In this document: in pieces, positions 8,360-16,681 of the stretch
Layout: the number at the start of each line of letters is the position of its first letter
Numbering within the stretch: the stretch's first letter is position 1
NCBI GenBank assembly: GCA_025966335.1
Contig: JAICRS010000011.1
Coordinates: 1 to 24,427 of the forward strand
Origin: Nocardioidaceae bacterium
Lineage (GTDB): Bacteria; Actinomycetota; Actinomycetes; Propionibacteriales; Nocardioidaceae
Direction: 5' to 3'
DNA: 24,427 nt
Translations under genes and position numbers: made by a program
Notes under the pieces: generated by a model
Databases searched by the model: none
Seen by the model: the letters and a program-made list of their open reading frames with translations, nothing else
Told to the model about the DNA's origin: nothing

Positions 8360-9148
8360 GTGAGACTTATGGTGGTGGGGCTGCTTCTGCCCGTTGCGGC
8401 GCTGGCAGCGATGGGGTGGCTGTTCTTCAACGCTCCGGCGGAGGACACAACTACCGGGACAGTGCTGCCCCGAGAGCCGCAACTGGTGGCAACGGACAGC
8501 TCTGGCAACGGCAACCACGGTGTGAACCAGGGCAGTCCCGTCCTGGGCCTTCCCGGGCATGCGGGCACTTCCTACTCGTTCGACCGTCTCGGGTCCTGGG
8601 TGCAGGTTCCCTCACATTCGTCGTTGAACCCGGGAACCGACGACTTCATGTTCTCCGCCTGGGTGAACTTCACGGTGGAGCCACAGCCGGGGGAGACCTA
8701 CGACATCATTCGCAAGGGCTTGGCCTACACCGCGAGCGGGGAGTTCAAGGTGGAGATCATGCCCCGCGGGCGCGTCAAGTGCAGCGCAAAGGACTCGGAC
8801 GGGCATGAGGCCTGGGTCATCGACGGCGAGGCGGACGTCGCCGACGGATCCTGGCACCTGATCGGCTGTGCACGCGTCGGTCGGACCTGGAGCGTGTTCG
8901 TCGGCCCGACGGTTACCTCCAAGCGGACTGAGCTCGGTTCCATCAGCAACACCTTTCCGCTGGCGATCGGCTCCAAGTACGGTCAGGAGGACGTCCCGCA
9001 GGGCAGTGTCGACGAGGTCAAGCTCGTGATCGCCGCGAACACCTCATCCGCCGGGCGACTGGCGACCCGCATCAAGAGCCTGCGTTCGCAGGCGCCGACG
9101 GGGTGGTGGCGACTGGACGAAGTGACCCGGCCGAACGTACCCGGCTAG
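8360..9148 (+). CDS. Membrane-anchored LamG/concanavalin-like protein
   Basis: A 262-residue protein with one hydrophobic segment near residues 4-22, either a signal anchor or a signal peptide, followed by a single beta-jelly-roll domain of the LamG/laminin-G type. Family landmarks are DSSGNGNHG, a YSFD...WVQVPSH stretch, FMFSAWVNF, DGSWHLIGC and a GSVDEVKL strand near the end. Such domains bind or flank carbohydrate-active domains, so capture of the exported polymer at the surface is a reasonable inference. No catalytic residues can be named. The frame is open back to 8165. The upstream part is lower in GC and contains the candidate promoter, so I use GTG 8360; ATG 8246 and ATG 8369 are alternatives. 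Confidence 0.75.
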   Translation: MRLMVVGLLLPVAALAAMGWLFFNAPAEDTTTGTVLPREPQLVATDSSGNGNHGVNQGSPVLGLPGHAGTSYSFDRLGSWVQVPSHSSLNPGTDDFMFSAWVNFTVEPQPGETYDIIRKGLAYTASGEFKVEIMPRGRVKCSAKDSDGHEAWVIDGEADVADGSWHLIGCARVGRTWSVFVGPTVTSKRTELGSISNTFPLAIGSKYGQEDVPQGSVDEVKLVIAANTSSAGRLATRIKSLRSQAPTGWWRLDEVTRPNVPG

Positions 9149-9245
9149 CGGCCCGGTACGCGGTTCAGCAAGAGATGAGGGACGACCGGATCATGAGGGG
9201 TGTGCGGCTTCTGTCCCACGTCCGTGACAGCGGGGGAAGGGTTAT

Positions 9246-10862
9246 ATGCGAGGACGGCAGCGCGGTCGCCGGACAGTAACGGCGCGCCCGGCGGTAGCGA
9301 GCAGCCTCGAGCCACCTGCGAGCCGCCCCGGCGAGTCTCCCGACAGCGACGATGCAACGGACCTGCAGCGCGAGCAGGTCCGTGGGTCTGCACTCCTGAT
9401 GCTCGGCCGGGTCCTTGCCCTTGTCCTTGGTATGGCGACGCAGGTGATCATCGTGCGGACGTTGACCAAGGAGGACTTCGGCGCCTTCGCCTACGCTCTC
9501 GCGCTAGCGGGGGTCGGGCGGGTGCTTCTCAGCCTGGGACAGGGTCGACTCCTCAGCAGGTTCATGGCCACGTACGAGGAGCAGCGCGACTACGGCCGTA
9601 TGTTCGGCGCGATGTTCCTCGCCGTCGGGACCATCCTCGCCACCAGCGTGCTCTTCATCGGGGCGCTGTACCTGTTCAGCGACGCACTGATCGGGTCAGT
9701 TGTCCAGAGCGATGCGGCAGTCGGACTGGTGCTCATCCTGGTGTTCCTCTCACCACTCGAGGCGATGGACCAGGTGTTCGTCTCGCTTTTCGCGGTGTTC
9801 AGCAAACCGAGTGCAATCTTCTTCCGGAAGCACCTGCTTGCTCCCGGACTGCGCCTCACCGTCGTGGTCATCCTTGTCGTCTCGGGCGCGGGTGTGGGCT
9901 TTCTGGCTGTCGGGTACGTCGTTGCCGCGCTCGTCGGACTTCTGCTCTACCTCGCGCTGCTGGTCCAGGTCCTGCGGGAACGGGGCCTGTTGAAGGAACT
10001 CAGGCCGCGCCAGATCACCGTGCCGTTCCGTGAGGTCTTCGAGTTCTCGTTCCCACTCATCACCGGAGAGCTGGCGCTCCTCTCGATGACGGTGGGCGGT
10101 GTGCTGGTACTCGGCTACTTCCACTCGGCCGTCGAGGTAGCCAACTACCGCGCTGTGTTCAGCTCGGCCCGACTCAACACGGCGATCACCGCATCCTTCG
10201 CCACCCTCTTCCTTCCCGCCATAGCGCGGCTGTACGCACGTGCGGACATTGCCGGGCTACGGAACAGCTACTGGCACACGGCCGCCTTCGTGGCGGTGTT
10301 CACGTTCCCGATCTTTGCTCTCACCGGACCGCTGGCGCCCGCGACGACGGTCACACTGTTCGAGGAACGCTACGCCGAGTCCGCAACGGTGCTCGCGATC
10401 CTTGCGGTCGGCTACTACGTCAACGTCATGCTCGGCTTCAACGCGTATGCGCTGCAGGTCTGTGGACGAATCCGGTACCTGGTCTACGTCAATGTTCTCA
10501 TCGCAGTGATGAATATCGGGTTGTGTGTGCTGCTGGCCGAACGGTTCGCCGCGGTAGGTATCGCCACGGCGAACTGCATTGCGCTGGTCAGCCAGAACTT
10601 GTTGAACCAGTGGGCGCTTCGGGGAAGCATCAAGAGCCGGTTCATCGACCGACAGTGCATCGCCTGCTACGCGGCGATCCTCGGTGGCACTGCGGCCCTG
10701 TGGGTATTCCAGCTTCTGGCGTCACCGGGAATCGTCGCAAGCGTCACGGCTGCAGCTCTGGTGTCGTTGGCGGTTCTGGTGTGCAGCCGACAGGCGCTGC
10801 AGCTAGGCGATACCTTCCCTGAGCTCCGGCGGATCCCCTTGGTAGGCAGGTTCATCGGCTGA
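9246..10862 (+). CDS. Wzx-type polysaccharide flippase (MOP superfamily)
   Basis: A 538-residue polytopic membrane protein with roughly 12-14 hydrophobic segments. It begins after a polar, proline- and charge-rich N-terminus of about 45 residues. The first membrane region (LLMLGRVLALVLGMATQVIIVRTLTKEDFGAFAYA, discontinuous motif) has the GxxxxxxxxxR-L-x-x-EDFGxFA pattern typical of Wzx/RfbX exporters. It should flip the undecaprenyl-linked repeat unit to the outer face. GGGGGAAGGG ends about 6 nt before the ATG. The last 60 bp overlap, tail to tail, with the minus-strand sulfotransferase at 10803. Confidence 0.9.
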   Translation: MRGRQRGRRTVTARPAVASSLEPPASRPGESPDSDDATDLQREQVRGSALLMLGRVLALVLGMATQVIIVRTLTKEDFGAFAYALALAGVGRVLLSLGQGRLLSRFMATYEEQRDYGRMFGAMFLAVGTILATSVLFIGALYLFSDALIGSVVQSDAAVGLVLILVFLSPLEAMDQVFVSLFAVFSKPSAIFFRKHLLAPGLRLTVVVILVVSGAGVGFLAVGYVVAALVGLLLYLALLVQVLRERGLLKELRPRQITVPFREVFEFSFPLITGELALLSMTVGGVLVLGYFHSAVEVANYRAVFSSARLNTAITASFATLFLPAIARLYARADIAGLRNSYWHTAAFVAVFTFPIFALTGPLAPATTVTLFEERYAESATVLAILAVGYYVNVMLGFNAYALQVCGRIRYLVYVNVLIAVMNIGLCVLLAERFAAVGIATANCIALVSQNLLNQWALRGSIKSRFIDRQCIACYAAILGGTAALWVFQLLASPGIVASVTAAALVSLAVLVCSRQALQLGDTFPELRRIPLVGRFIG

Positions 10863-11816
10863 GGTCGGCCGACGCGGCCCCTCGGCGGGCTGCTGCGAGG
10901 CGCCTGTCGCGAGCCAGGCCGGCAGGTTCCGGTAGCCCTGAGCAGTCAACGCCCGCGCGGTCTGTTCGTTCGACTCTGCGTAGAGCGCGACCACATGGCG
11001 CCGTACGTCAGCGGTCATCTTCTCCGGCGGCCGTCCTGTGTTTCCCCAGGCATAGACACGCCGCAGCGGATCGCGCACAGCGGGTGGCAGCAACCGCATC
11101 CGGTCGCCCGAGCGCTTGATGGAGTAGGCGATGCGCGCAGCTCGCATGCTGCGGGGGTGCTGAGTCTTGTTGCGCGGCGCCAGATCCAGCTCGGGAAGGA
11201 CGGTGTCGTCGATGCCGAGCCACCGGAAGACATCTCCCATGACGGCGGTCGGGTGGCGGAAGAGGTCCTCGGCGAAGATCACCTTGATGTCCGGGCCGAA
11301 GGCATCGAGCCACAAGGGGACGTAGTTCGCGTAGAAGCCGATGTAGAGCCCGTGGAGATGGTCACGTGGAACGAGATCGCTGCCGTCCCGCTCACGACGT
11401 TCACAGGCCGCGAGGTATTCCTCGAACGACCGCAGCATCGTGATATTGCCCAGCTCGCGTTGGAAGGTGTAGGCCGACCACAGCCGCTCCACAGGGTCAC
11501 GAAGAGACAGGATGATCTTCGGCGTGTCCAGATTCTCACGAATGGCGTCGATCACAGGGCGTCCCCCGTAGGAGTACGTCGGCGTCGCCTCGAAGGCGTA
11601 CCGCTCACCTACGGAATGCGCGAAGTGCCGGCGATAGGTGTCGAGCGCCGGAGGCGTTCCGGTGTGACGGCGCGGGTTGAAGAAGTTGAAGTAGCCCACT
11701 TCCTTCTCATCGGCCGGGCAGATGTCAGGATGTTGGGCCAGGTAGGCGAACAGCGATCCCGTGCCGGCCTTGGGCACGCCTGCTACGAGTAGATTCGGAA
11801 GCCGTCCGGTCGGCAT
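10803..11816 (-). CDS. Sulfotransferase
   Basis: A 337-residue sulfotransferase. The 5'-phosphosulfate loop is VAGVPKAGTGSL (residues 11-22), followed by DEKEVGYFNFF (36-46), matching the K-E-x-x-YF segment of heparan-sulfate-type sulfotransferases. The 3'-phosphate site is ILSLRDPVERLWSAY (102-116), with R106 and S114. A GAAAGGT element precedes the ATG. The stop codon lies 60 bp inside the convergent flippase gene, so the last 20 codons are shared on opposite strands. It sits 114 bp downstream of another sulfotransferase on the same strand. Its acceptor is unknown, and sequence divergence from its neighbours argues for a different site on the polymer. Confidence 0.88.
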   Translation of the reverse strand: MPTGRLPNLLVAGVPKAGTGSLFAYLAQHPDICPADEKEVGYFNFFNPRRHTGTPPALDTYRRHFAHSVGERYAFEATPTYSYGGRPVIDAIRENLDTPKIILSLRDPVERLWSAYTFQRELGNITMLRSFEEYLAACERRERDGSDLVPRDHLHGLYIGFYANYVPLWLDAFGPDIKVIFAEDLFRHPTAVMGDVFRWLGIDDTVLPELDLAPRNKTQHPRSMRAARIAYSIKRSGDRMRLLPPAVRDPLRRVYAWGNTGRPPEKMTADVRRHVVALYAESNEQTARALTAQGYRNLPAWLATGASQQPAEGPRRPTSADEPAYQGDPPELREGIA

Positions 11817-11930
11817 ATGGGTTCACCTTTCGGTCAGCTCTGCCGGAAGCCGAGCTACTCTCGCCGTTATACGCCTGGCGCGAAGCGCACCGCAATGGCC
11901 CCTTCGGGTCGTCACCAGGGGTCTGGCACG

Positions 11931-12905
11931 CTAACCGCGGGCCGCGTGCCGAACGGGATAGCCGTACTTCAGCATCAGCGGCATCGTCAGGAGCCCCACC
12001 AGCCGTTGATCGCCTTGCGTCATCGACCTTCTCCACTCCTCGTCGGCGCGGATGGTGACGTGGCCCGTCGTGAACCTGCTCGGGTTCCCGGCGACGATGT
12101 GGTTCGGATGAAGCATCACCGTATGGTCGTCGGTGAAGGGGATTCCGGCGTTCTCGCCGAGGAACGCAAGAATGCTCTCGACCACAGCCCGCGGCTCGGC
12201 GGCGAAGTCTTCGTACCGGATGTGCAGCCAACGTGAGGCAGGGATGCGGCGGCGCAGAGCCTCCGCAGAGACGCCGTTCGAGATCCAGCGGCGGACCGTG
12301 GATGGAAGGCTCCTGGTTCCCATCGTCCGGGTCGTGCCTTCGGTCGTGAACGACTTCGCCCGACGCCATGAGTGCACGACCGCGCGGGGGTCGCGCACGA
12401 TGTGAAGCACGTAATGGTCCAACCCCTTCACACCAGCAAGGATGGCCGCGTCCAGGGGCCGCTTCGACGTATCGACCACGACCCTGGCGGCGGTCACGTC
12501 AGCGAGAGCCCTGCACGCCGAACCGGTCACCGTACGTACCGTCTGCAGTGCGGGCCACGCCTCGTGCTCGGGGTGATCGATGCTCTGCAGGACGCGGATG
12601 AGGTTACGTCGTCGGGCGAGCTCGTGCTGCGACGAGATGATGCTTTCCACCCTCCCGGGCAGAGCGGTCGCGGCAAAGGGCGCGATTGCCTGAGTGATGA
12701 CGGGGGACCACACCGGACAACGCGCCGGGATGTTGCCGCACCCGCACGGGCGCTCGGCCTTGACACCGCGCTCCCATAACCAACGCAGTTCGCCGGCGCT
12801 CGCGAAGCCGTCCACTTCTCCAAGAATGCTGGCGAGCACGGTGGTGCCGCTTCGCCCTGCACCCACCACTGAGAGCACCTTGAGCGGTGGGCCTGGACTG
12901 CTCAT
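11931..12905 (-). CDS. Sulfotransferase with a Cys-rich insert
   Basis: A 324-residue sulfotransferase with VVGAGRSGTTVLASIL (residues 13-28) as the 5'-phosphosulfate loop, VDTSKRP (144-150) and the 3'-phosphate site HIVRDPRAVVHSW (168-180). A CGCG...C segment (C54, C56, C63) follows the first helix; this cysteine pattern recurs in a bacterial subgroup annotated as sulfotransferase, and may bind metal or form disulfides. The ATG at 12905 has a good AAAGGAG ribosome-binding site. The gene is divergent from the secreted protein at 12979, with 73 bp between them, and probably shares its mRNA with the sulfotransferase at 10803-11816. Confidence 0.87.
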   Translation of the reverse strand: MSSPGPPLKVLSVVGAGRSGTTVLASILGEVDGFASAGELRWLWERGVKAERPCGCGNIPARCPVWSPVITQAIAPFAATALPGRVESIISSQHELARRRNLIRVLQSIDHPEHEAWPALQTVRTVTGSACRALADVTAARVVVDTSKRPLDAAILAGVKGLDHYVLHIVRDPRAVVHSWRRAKSFTTEGTTRTMGTRSLPSTVRRWISNGVSAEALRRRIPASRWLHIRYEDFAAEPRAVVESILAFLGENAGIPFTDDHTVMLHPNHIVAGNPSRFTTGHVTIRADEEWRRSMTQGDQRLVGLLTMPLMLKYGYPVRHAARG

Positions 12906-12966
12906 TCGTTACTCCTTTTGACCATCGGCGGCGCCTCGACCGGTAGGCACGCCGAGCCCTGACAAC

Positions 12967-12972
12967 TATCAT
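12967..12972 (+). promoter_or_regulatory. Candidate -10 element (TATCAT) for a leaderless GTG start
   Basis: TATCAT fits TANNNT and ends exactly 6 nt before the GTG at 12979. No Shine-Dalgarno is present. The ATG at 12971 is out of frame. The spacing is identical to that at 2356 and 24147. Confidence 0.45.
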
Positions 12973-12978
12973 GGCAGG

Positions 12979-14127
12979 GTGGCGAGGAGCAGTCCGCACA
13001 AGCAGGGACAACATCGCCGAGCAGTCAATGCCGGATCGAGCGGACTTCGCGGCTCGGCGTTCTTGGGCGCCGCGGTACTTGCTCTCGTCGGTGTCGCGAT
13101 GGTGGCGGCGGCGGAGGACTCCCCGACCGAAGAGCAGCGGCTGACCGGGCCGGATTCGTCGGAGGCGTCCGAAGGCAGCCCGACGGCCAGTCACTCCGCG
13201 TCCGAGCCGTCCCAGCCGTCCCAGCCGGCCTACCGAGCCTTCGAGAATGACTCGTGGTGGAACACGGCGCTTCCGGCCGGTGCACCAGAACACCCGGACG
13301 GAGACGAGATCCTCGACTATCTCCGCACTGCCCCAGAAAGCGGCCCGGGGTGTCTGATGCTGGCCGGAGCGTCGGGCAGTCCTTGGGGTCACCCGATCTA
13401 CTGGGCCGAGCCCTCCGATCCGGAGTACGACCTCGAAGGGTATCCGGGCGACCATCTGCCGGAGCTGGAAGACGTGCGCATACCCGAGGGAGCCGAGCCC
13501 GCTGACAACAGCGATGGCAGCATGACGGTCTACGACAAGCAGCGGGGATATGTCGTCGCGCTGACCGACGCAGAGTTCGACGAAGATTCCGAGACCTGGA
13601 CCGCGACGGGCGCAACAGTGACCTATCTGAGGTCGAACGGCCTCCATGACCGGACCGGGCGCTCCGACGATCCCCGAAACCTCGGCACACATCGTGGGAA
13701 CAACGGCGCCACGATGGCGGTCGCGTGGGAGGAGGTGGAGGCCGGTGCCATCCGGCACGTGCTGAAGATCGCCGTCGGTCCGCAGGCGGCGGACAGGTAC
13801 GTCTTTCCGATGGTGGGGTCTGACGGCGACTACGACGGAGATGACCCCGCGGTCCCCCCGCAAGGGCTGCGGCTGCGCATCAAGGCCTCTCTCGATCTGG
13901 ACGACATGAACCTCGACCCGGAGGCGCTCGTCATCGCCGAGGCGCTCCAACGCTATGGCATGTACATCGGTGACTCCGGAGGCACTACAGCCTTGAAGCT
14001 GGAGGACACGGAGTCGGAAGGACGAGGCGAGGTGTGGAGCCTCCCCGCCGACGCGTTGTGCGGGCTCCCGTTCACTTCGTCCTACTGGGAGGTCGTGGCC
14101 GAGGGCTACGACCCGAGCCGAAGGTAG
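12979..14127 (+). CDS. Membrane-anchored or secreted protein, paralogue of 1316-2317
   Basis: A 382-residue exported protein. A basic N-terminus is followed by a hydrophobic segment near residues 26-46 with no clear cleavage site, then a Ser/Pro/Glu-rich linker to about residue 80 (including a SEPSQPSQP repeat), then the domain shared with the protein at 1316-2317. Shared motifs are NDS at the domain start, SNGL, HVL, PMVG and the block DPEALVIAEALQRYGMYIGD. The linker implies that the domain is held away from the membrane, whereas the paralogue is Tat-exported and probably free. I cannot name the activity. It lies immediately before the polymerase gene, with 13 bp between them, so a role in polymer handling is plausible. 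Confidence 0.8.
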   Translation: MARSSPHKQGQHRRAVNAGSSGLRGSAFLGAAVLALVGVAMVAAAEDSPTEEQRLTGPDSSEASEGSPTASHSASEPSQPSQPAYRAFENDSWWNTALPAGAPEHPDGDEILDYLRTAPESGPGCLMLAGASGSPWGHPIYWAEPSDPEYDLEGYPGDHLPELEDVRIPEGAEPADNSDGSMTVYDKQRGYVVALTDAEFDEDSETWTATGATVTYLRSNGLHDRTGRSDDPRNLGTHRGNNGATMAVAWEEVEAGAIRHVLKIAVGPQAADRYVFPMVGSDGDYDGDDPAVPPQGLRLRIKASLDLDDMNLDPEALVIAEALQRYGMYIGDSGGTTALKLEDTESEGRGEVWSLPADALCGLPFTSSYWEVVAEGYDPSRR

Positions 14128-14140
14128 ACAGGATGGTCCT

Positions 14141-15478
14141 ATGACGTCGTGGCTGCTGATACTGCTCGCAGCGCCGTTCGCGCTTGCTCTGGTGGTCGCT
14201 TGCCTTCGCGATCCGATGCGAGTGGCGTTGCCCATCTTCGCCGCCCTGATCCCGTTCGGCGGAGGTCTTTCAGTCGGACCCTCCCGGTATGGATCTGTGT
14301 CGTCGCTGATCGGGATGCTGCTCGCCGCCGGCCTGGTGCTGCAGCTCATCACGCACCGGCGGTCGGCACGGCGGTTGTCACAGTCTGTAGGGGTCTGGCT
14401 GCTGTTCCTCGGTACCGCTTGTGCAACAACCCTGTGGACCATCGAGCGCTCAACGACGATCAACGGCCTGGCCGTGCTCGGCAGCCTCGTGCTCGTCTAC
14501 CTGTTCGCCGCCATGAGTCACGTCGACCGCACGGCCCTGAGGCGCACGGAGAACGGGCTGCTCGTCGGCGGCGTGGCGGTGGTCGGATATGGCTTTTACC
14601 AGCTGTTGGTCCTGGGTGGGTTTCCCGCCGAGGCCGGAGGCGGTCCGGCACCGGACGGACGGTTCGGCAATGATCTGCTCGGCCCGGGCGTCCAAGCGGT
14701 GTCCTTGCTGCTCCCTTTCACGCTGGCGCTGAGTCGCGCCTTCCAGGAGTCTGAGCGGATTCGCAAGTTGGCCTATGCCGCGATTGTGGCCCTCATGTTC
14801 TGCGGTGTTCTGATGACGGGCTCACGAACCGGCACCCTTGCCACTGGGTTGGTGCTGGTCACGATGGCCCTGTCCGGTCCGCGGCAGGCGCGCAAGGGCA
14901 TCCTCATGACGCTTGCCGCCGGACTGGTCGCAGCAGTCCTGGTCTGGGTCTACCATCCGGCCGGCGTGGCCTCCCGCACGTTCGAGTCGGCGACATCGTC
15001 ATCGGGGCGGACCGATATCTGGCAGGTCGGTCTCGCGGCGTGTCCGGACTACTGCCTGTACGGCTCCGGCTGGGGAACGTATCCCAAGGTGTATGCCGAG
15101 ACTCAGGCATCCGTGCCGGAAGCCCGAGTCCTCCGGGGCGACGAGGGCTCCTACCAACCGCACAACCTGTGGCTGCTGGCCGTCGTTGAGCTCGGCCTGC
15201 CGGGCTTGATCCTGCTGACCTGGGGCTTGGCGCTGGCGCTGGTCGAGGCTGCACGCCTCCCGATCGGACTCCGGGCGCCACCACTGAGCGCTGCCGTCGG
15301 CTTGGCATTCTCCGTTTTCTTCCTCTCCAGCATGGAGTTCAAGTTCTTCTGGATGGTGCTCATCATGATCGCCCTCTACCGCAACGTGAGTCTCGATGAG
15401 GTTGGCAAGCCGGGGCTTGGCAGTGGACGGGCCGTACGCCCGTCAGCGATCGGGCGCACCTCGCCGCCGGTGTCCTGA
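14141..15478 (+). CDS. O-antigen ligase/polymerase family protein (Wzy/WaaL-like)
   Basis: A 445-residue integral membrane protein with about ten or more hydrophobic segments. The large external loop contains the family hallmarks: a TGSRTGTLA stretch at the end of one helix, then SGRTDIW, GSGWGTY and PHNLWLLAVVELGLPGL, where the His is in the usual place for the Wzy_C/O-antigen ligase family. It should polymerise flipped repeat units, or transfer the finished chain, on the outer face. It is read with the secreted protein upstream and is convergent with the Wzz-like gene, only 4 bp apart. Wzy and WaaL cannot be told apart from sequence; the flippase and Wzz-like neighbours favour polymerase. 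Confidence 0.87.
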   Translation: MTSWLLILLAAPFALALVVACLRDPMRVALPIFAALIPFGGGLSVGPSRYGSVSSLIGMLLAAGLVLQLITHRRSARRLSQSVGVWLLFLGTACATTLWTIERSTTINGLAVLGSLVLVYLFAAMSHVDRTALRRTENGLLVGGVAVVGYGFYQLLVLGGFPAEAGGGPAPDGRFGNDLLGPGVQAVSLLLPFTLALSRAFQESERIRKLAYAAIVALMFCGVLMTGSRTGTLATGLVLVTMALSGPRQARKGILMTLAAGLVAAVLVWVYHPAGVASRTFESATSSSGRTDIWQVGLAACPDYCLYGSGWGTYPKVYAETQASVPEARVLRGDEGSYQPHNLWLLAVVELGLPGLILLTWGLALALVEAARLPIGLRAPPLSAAVGLAFSVFFLSSMEFKFFWMVLIMIALYRNVSLDEVGKPGLGSGRAVRPSAIGRTSPPVS

Positions 15479-15482
15479 GCGA

Positions 15483-16652
15483 TCAGTCGGATGCGCCGGA
15501 AGCGATCGGGTCATCCGGCCTCCAGGTTCGCGCCGTCTTCGGCTCGTCCTTCTCCATCTTGGGGGCACGACGCTTCGACCCCCACCAACGGGGATGCCAA
15601 CGGGCTCCGTGCACCAGGACCACCCCGGCCGCTCCTCCATCGAAGTACTGCTCGGCCTGCCGTCGCAGTGCCGAGTAGGAGATCCCTTCGCGGGCTACCA
15701 GCAGCACCAGCGACGTGGCTGGGCGGGTAGCTATCTCAATCTGGGTCGGTTCGTCGATGACGACGAAGTCCTCAGGGCCCAGGAAACTTCCGGAACGGGA
15801 ATGTGGGCGTGTTCGATTGAGCGGGTCTCGTTCGCTGAGCGGGACGAGGTGTCTGGTCCAGGCGATTACCTCGGACAGTTCGGACGCGAGTAGTCGCCTC
15901 TCGCGACGGGTGCTTCGTGGACCCACAAGGAACAGCATGTTCGTCTCGTCCGACAGGATCAGCCGACAGAGCTGTGGCATCCCGCGTGTGTCGTCGCTGG
16001 AGGGCGTGACCTTCAGGCGGCCGAGCACCGGCGCCCCCGTGGTCGCTTTGACGCTGGAGAAGTCGATGACCGGCCTCCGCCACACGAGCAGCAGCGCCAC
16101 CATTCCGATTCCGAGTGCGAGACCGGAGACCACGCCGATACCGATGGACATCGCCTGGCCGACCCTCGGCACCGGCTGCGCGGGCGGTGTGGCGGTTCGC
16201 TGGATGGCGAACGAGCCGACCGACTGGGCATACTTGTTGAGCTCCAGCGCGAATGTCTGTGCCGCTATGTTCGCTATCCGGGACGCGGACTCCGGGTCAC
16301 CTCCGCGGCCGATGATGGTGAACACGATGTTGTCCTGTGCTGCCACCAGCTCGACGCGGTCGGGCACCACTCGAACCGAACGGCTCAGGGGTGGGCTGAC
16401 CGATCGGCGCACCGACTCGGCAACAGCACCGTTGCTGAAGACCGATTCCCCGACCCGCGGAAGCGCGTCGAGGTTCGGGAGGTTCAGAGCTTGCGCCGGA
16501 CCGACCTGTGCGCGCGCCTCATACCGGTCGGGCGCCCGGTCGAGCATGCTGGGAACGAACATACCGAGGGCCACGACGAACAATGCGATCACCCAGGCGT
16601 ACCTGCGCGACCCCCAACCCAGGGTCGCGAATACGTCGCCGTCGTCTTTCAT
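15483..16652 (-). CDS. Wzz-like chain-length protein with a degenerate BY-kinase domain
   Basis: A 389-residue protein with two membrane segments (residues about 18-37 and 167-191) flanking an extracytoplasmic domain, as in polysaccharide co-polymerases. The cytoplasmic tail keeps the outline of a bacterial tyrosine kinase domain: a hydrophobic strand plus loop MLFLVGPRSTRRERR (239-253) where Walker A should be, DFVVIDEP (295-302) in the Walker A'/B position and LVLLVAREG (315-323). The GK[S/T] of the P-loop is lost and there is no C-terminal tyrosine cluster, so it is probably not a kinase. GGAAGGG supports the ATG at 16652 over a GTG eight codons upstream. It lies 29 bp after the ATP-grasp gene, on the same strand. 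Confidence 0.8.
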   Translation of the reverse strand: MKDDGDVFATLGWGSRRYAWVIALFVVALGMFVPSMLDRAPDRYEARAQVGPAQALNLPNLDALPRVGESVFSNGAVAESVRRSVSPPLSRSVRVVPDRVELVAAQDNIVFTIIGRGGDPESASRIANIAAQTFALELNKYAQSVGSFAIQRTATPPAQPVPRVGQAMSIGIGVVSGLALGIGMVALLLVWRRPVIDFSSVKATTGAPVLGRLKVTPSSDDTRGMPQLCRLILSDETNMLFLVGPRSTRRERRLLASELSEVIAWTRHLVPLSERDPLNRTRPHSRSGSFLGPEDFVVIDEPTQIEIATRPATSLVLLVAREGISYSALRRQAEQYFDGGAAGVVLVHGARWHPRWWGSKRRAPKMEKDEPKTARTWRPDDPIASGASD

Positions 16653-16681
16653 GGGCAGTCCCTTCCGGCAGTTCACAAAGT

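Noticed and set aside
9194..9280. Small plus-strand frame of 28 codons between the LamG and flippase genes
   Set aside because: It overlaps the flippase start, has no clear ribosome-binding site and shows no motif.
12604..14463. 619-residue minus-strand open frame opposite the secreted protein at 12979
   Set aside because: It has no family motifs and runs antisense to a gene with clear membrane, linker and domain features; long antisense frames are common at this GC.
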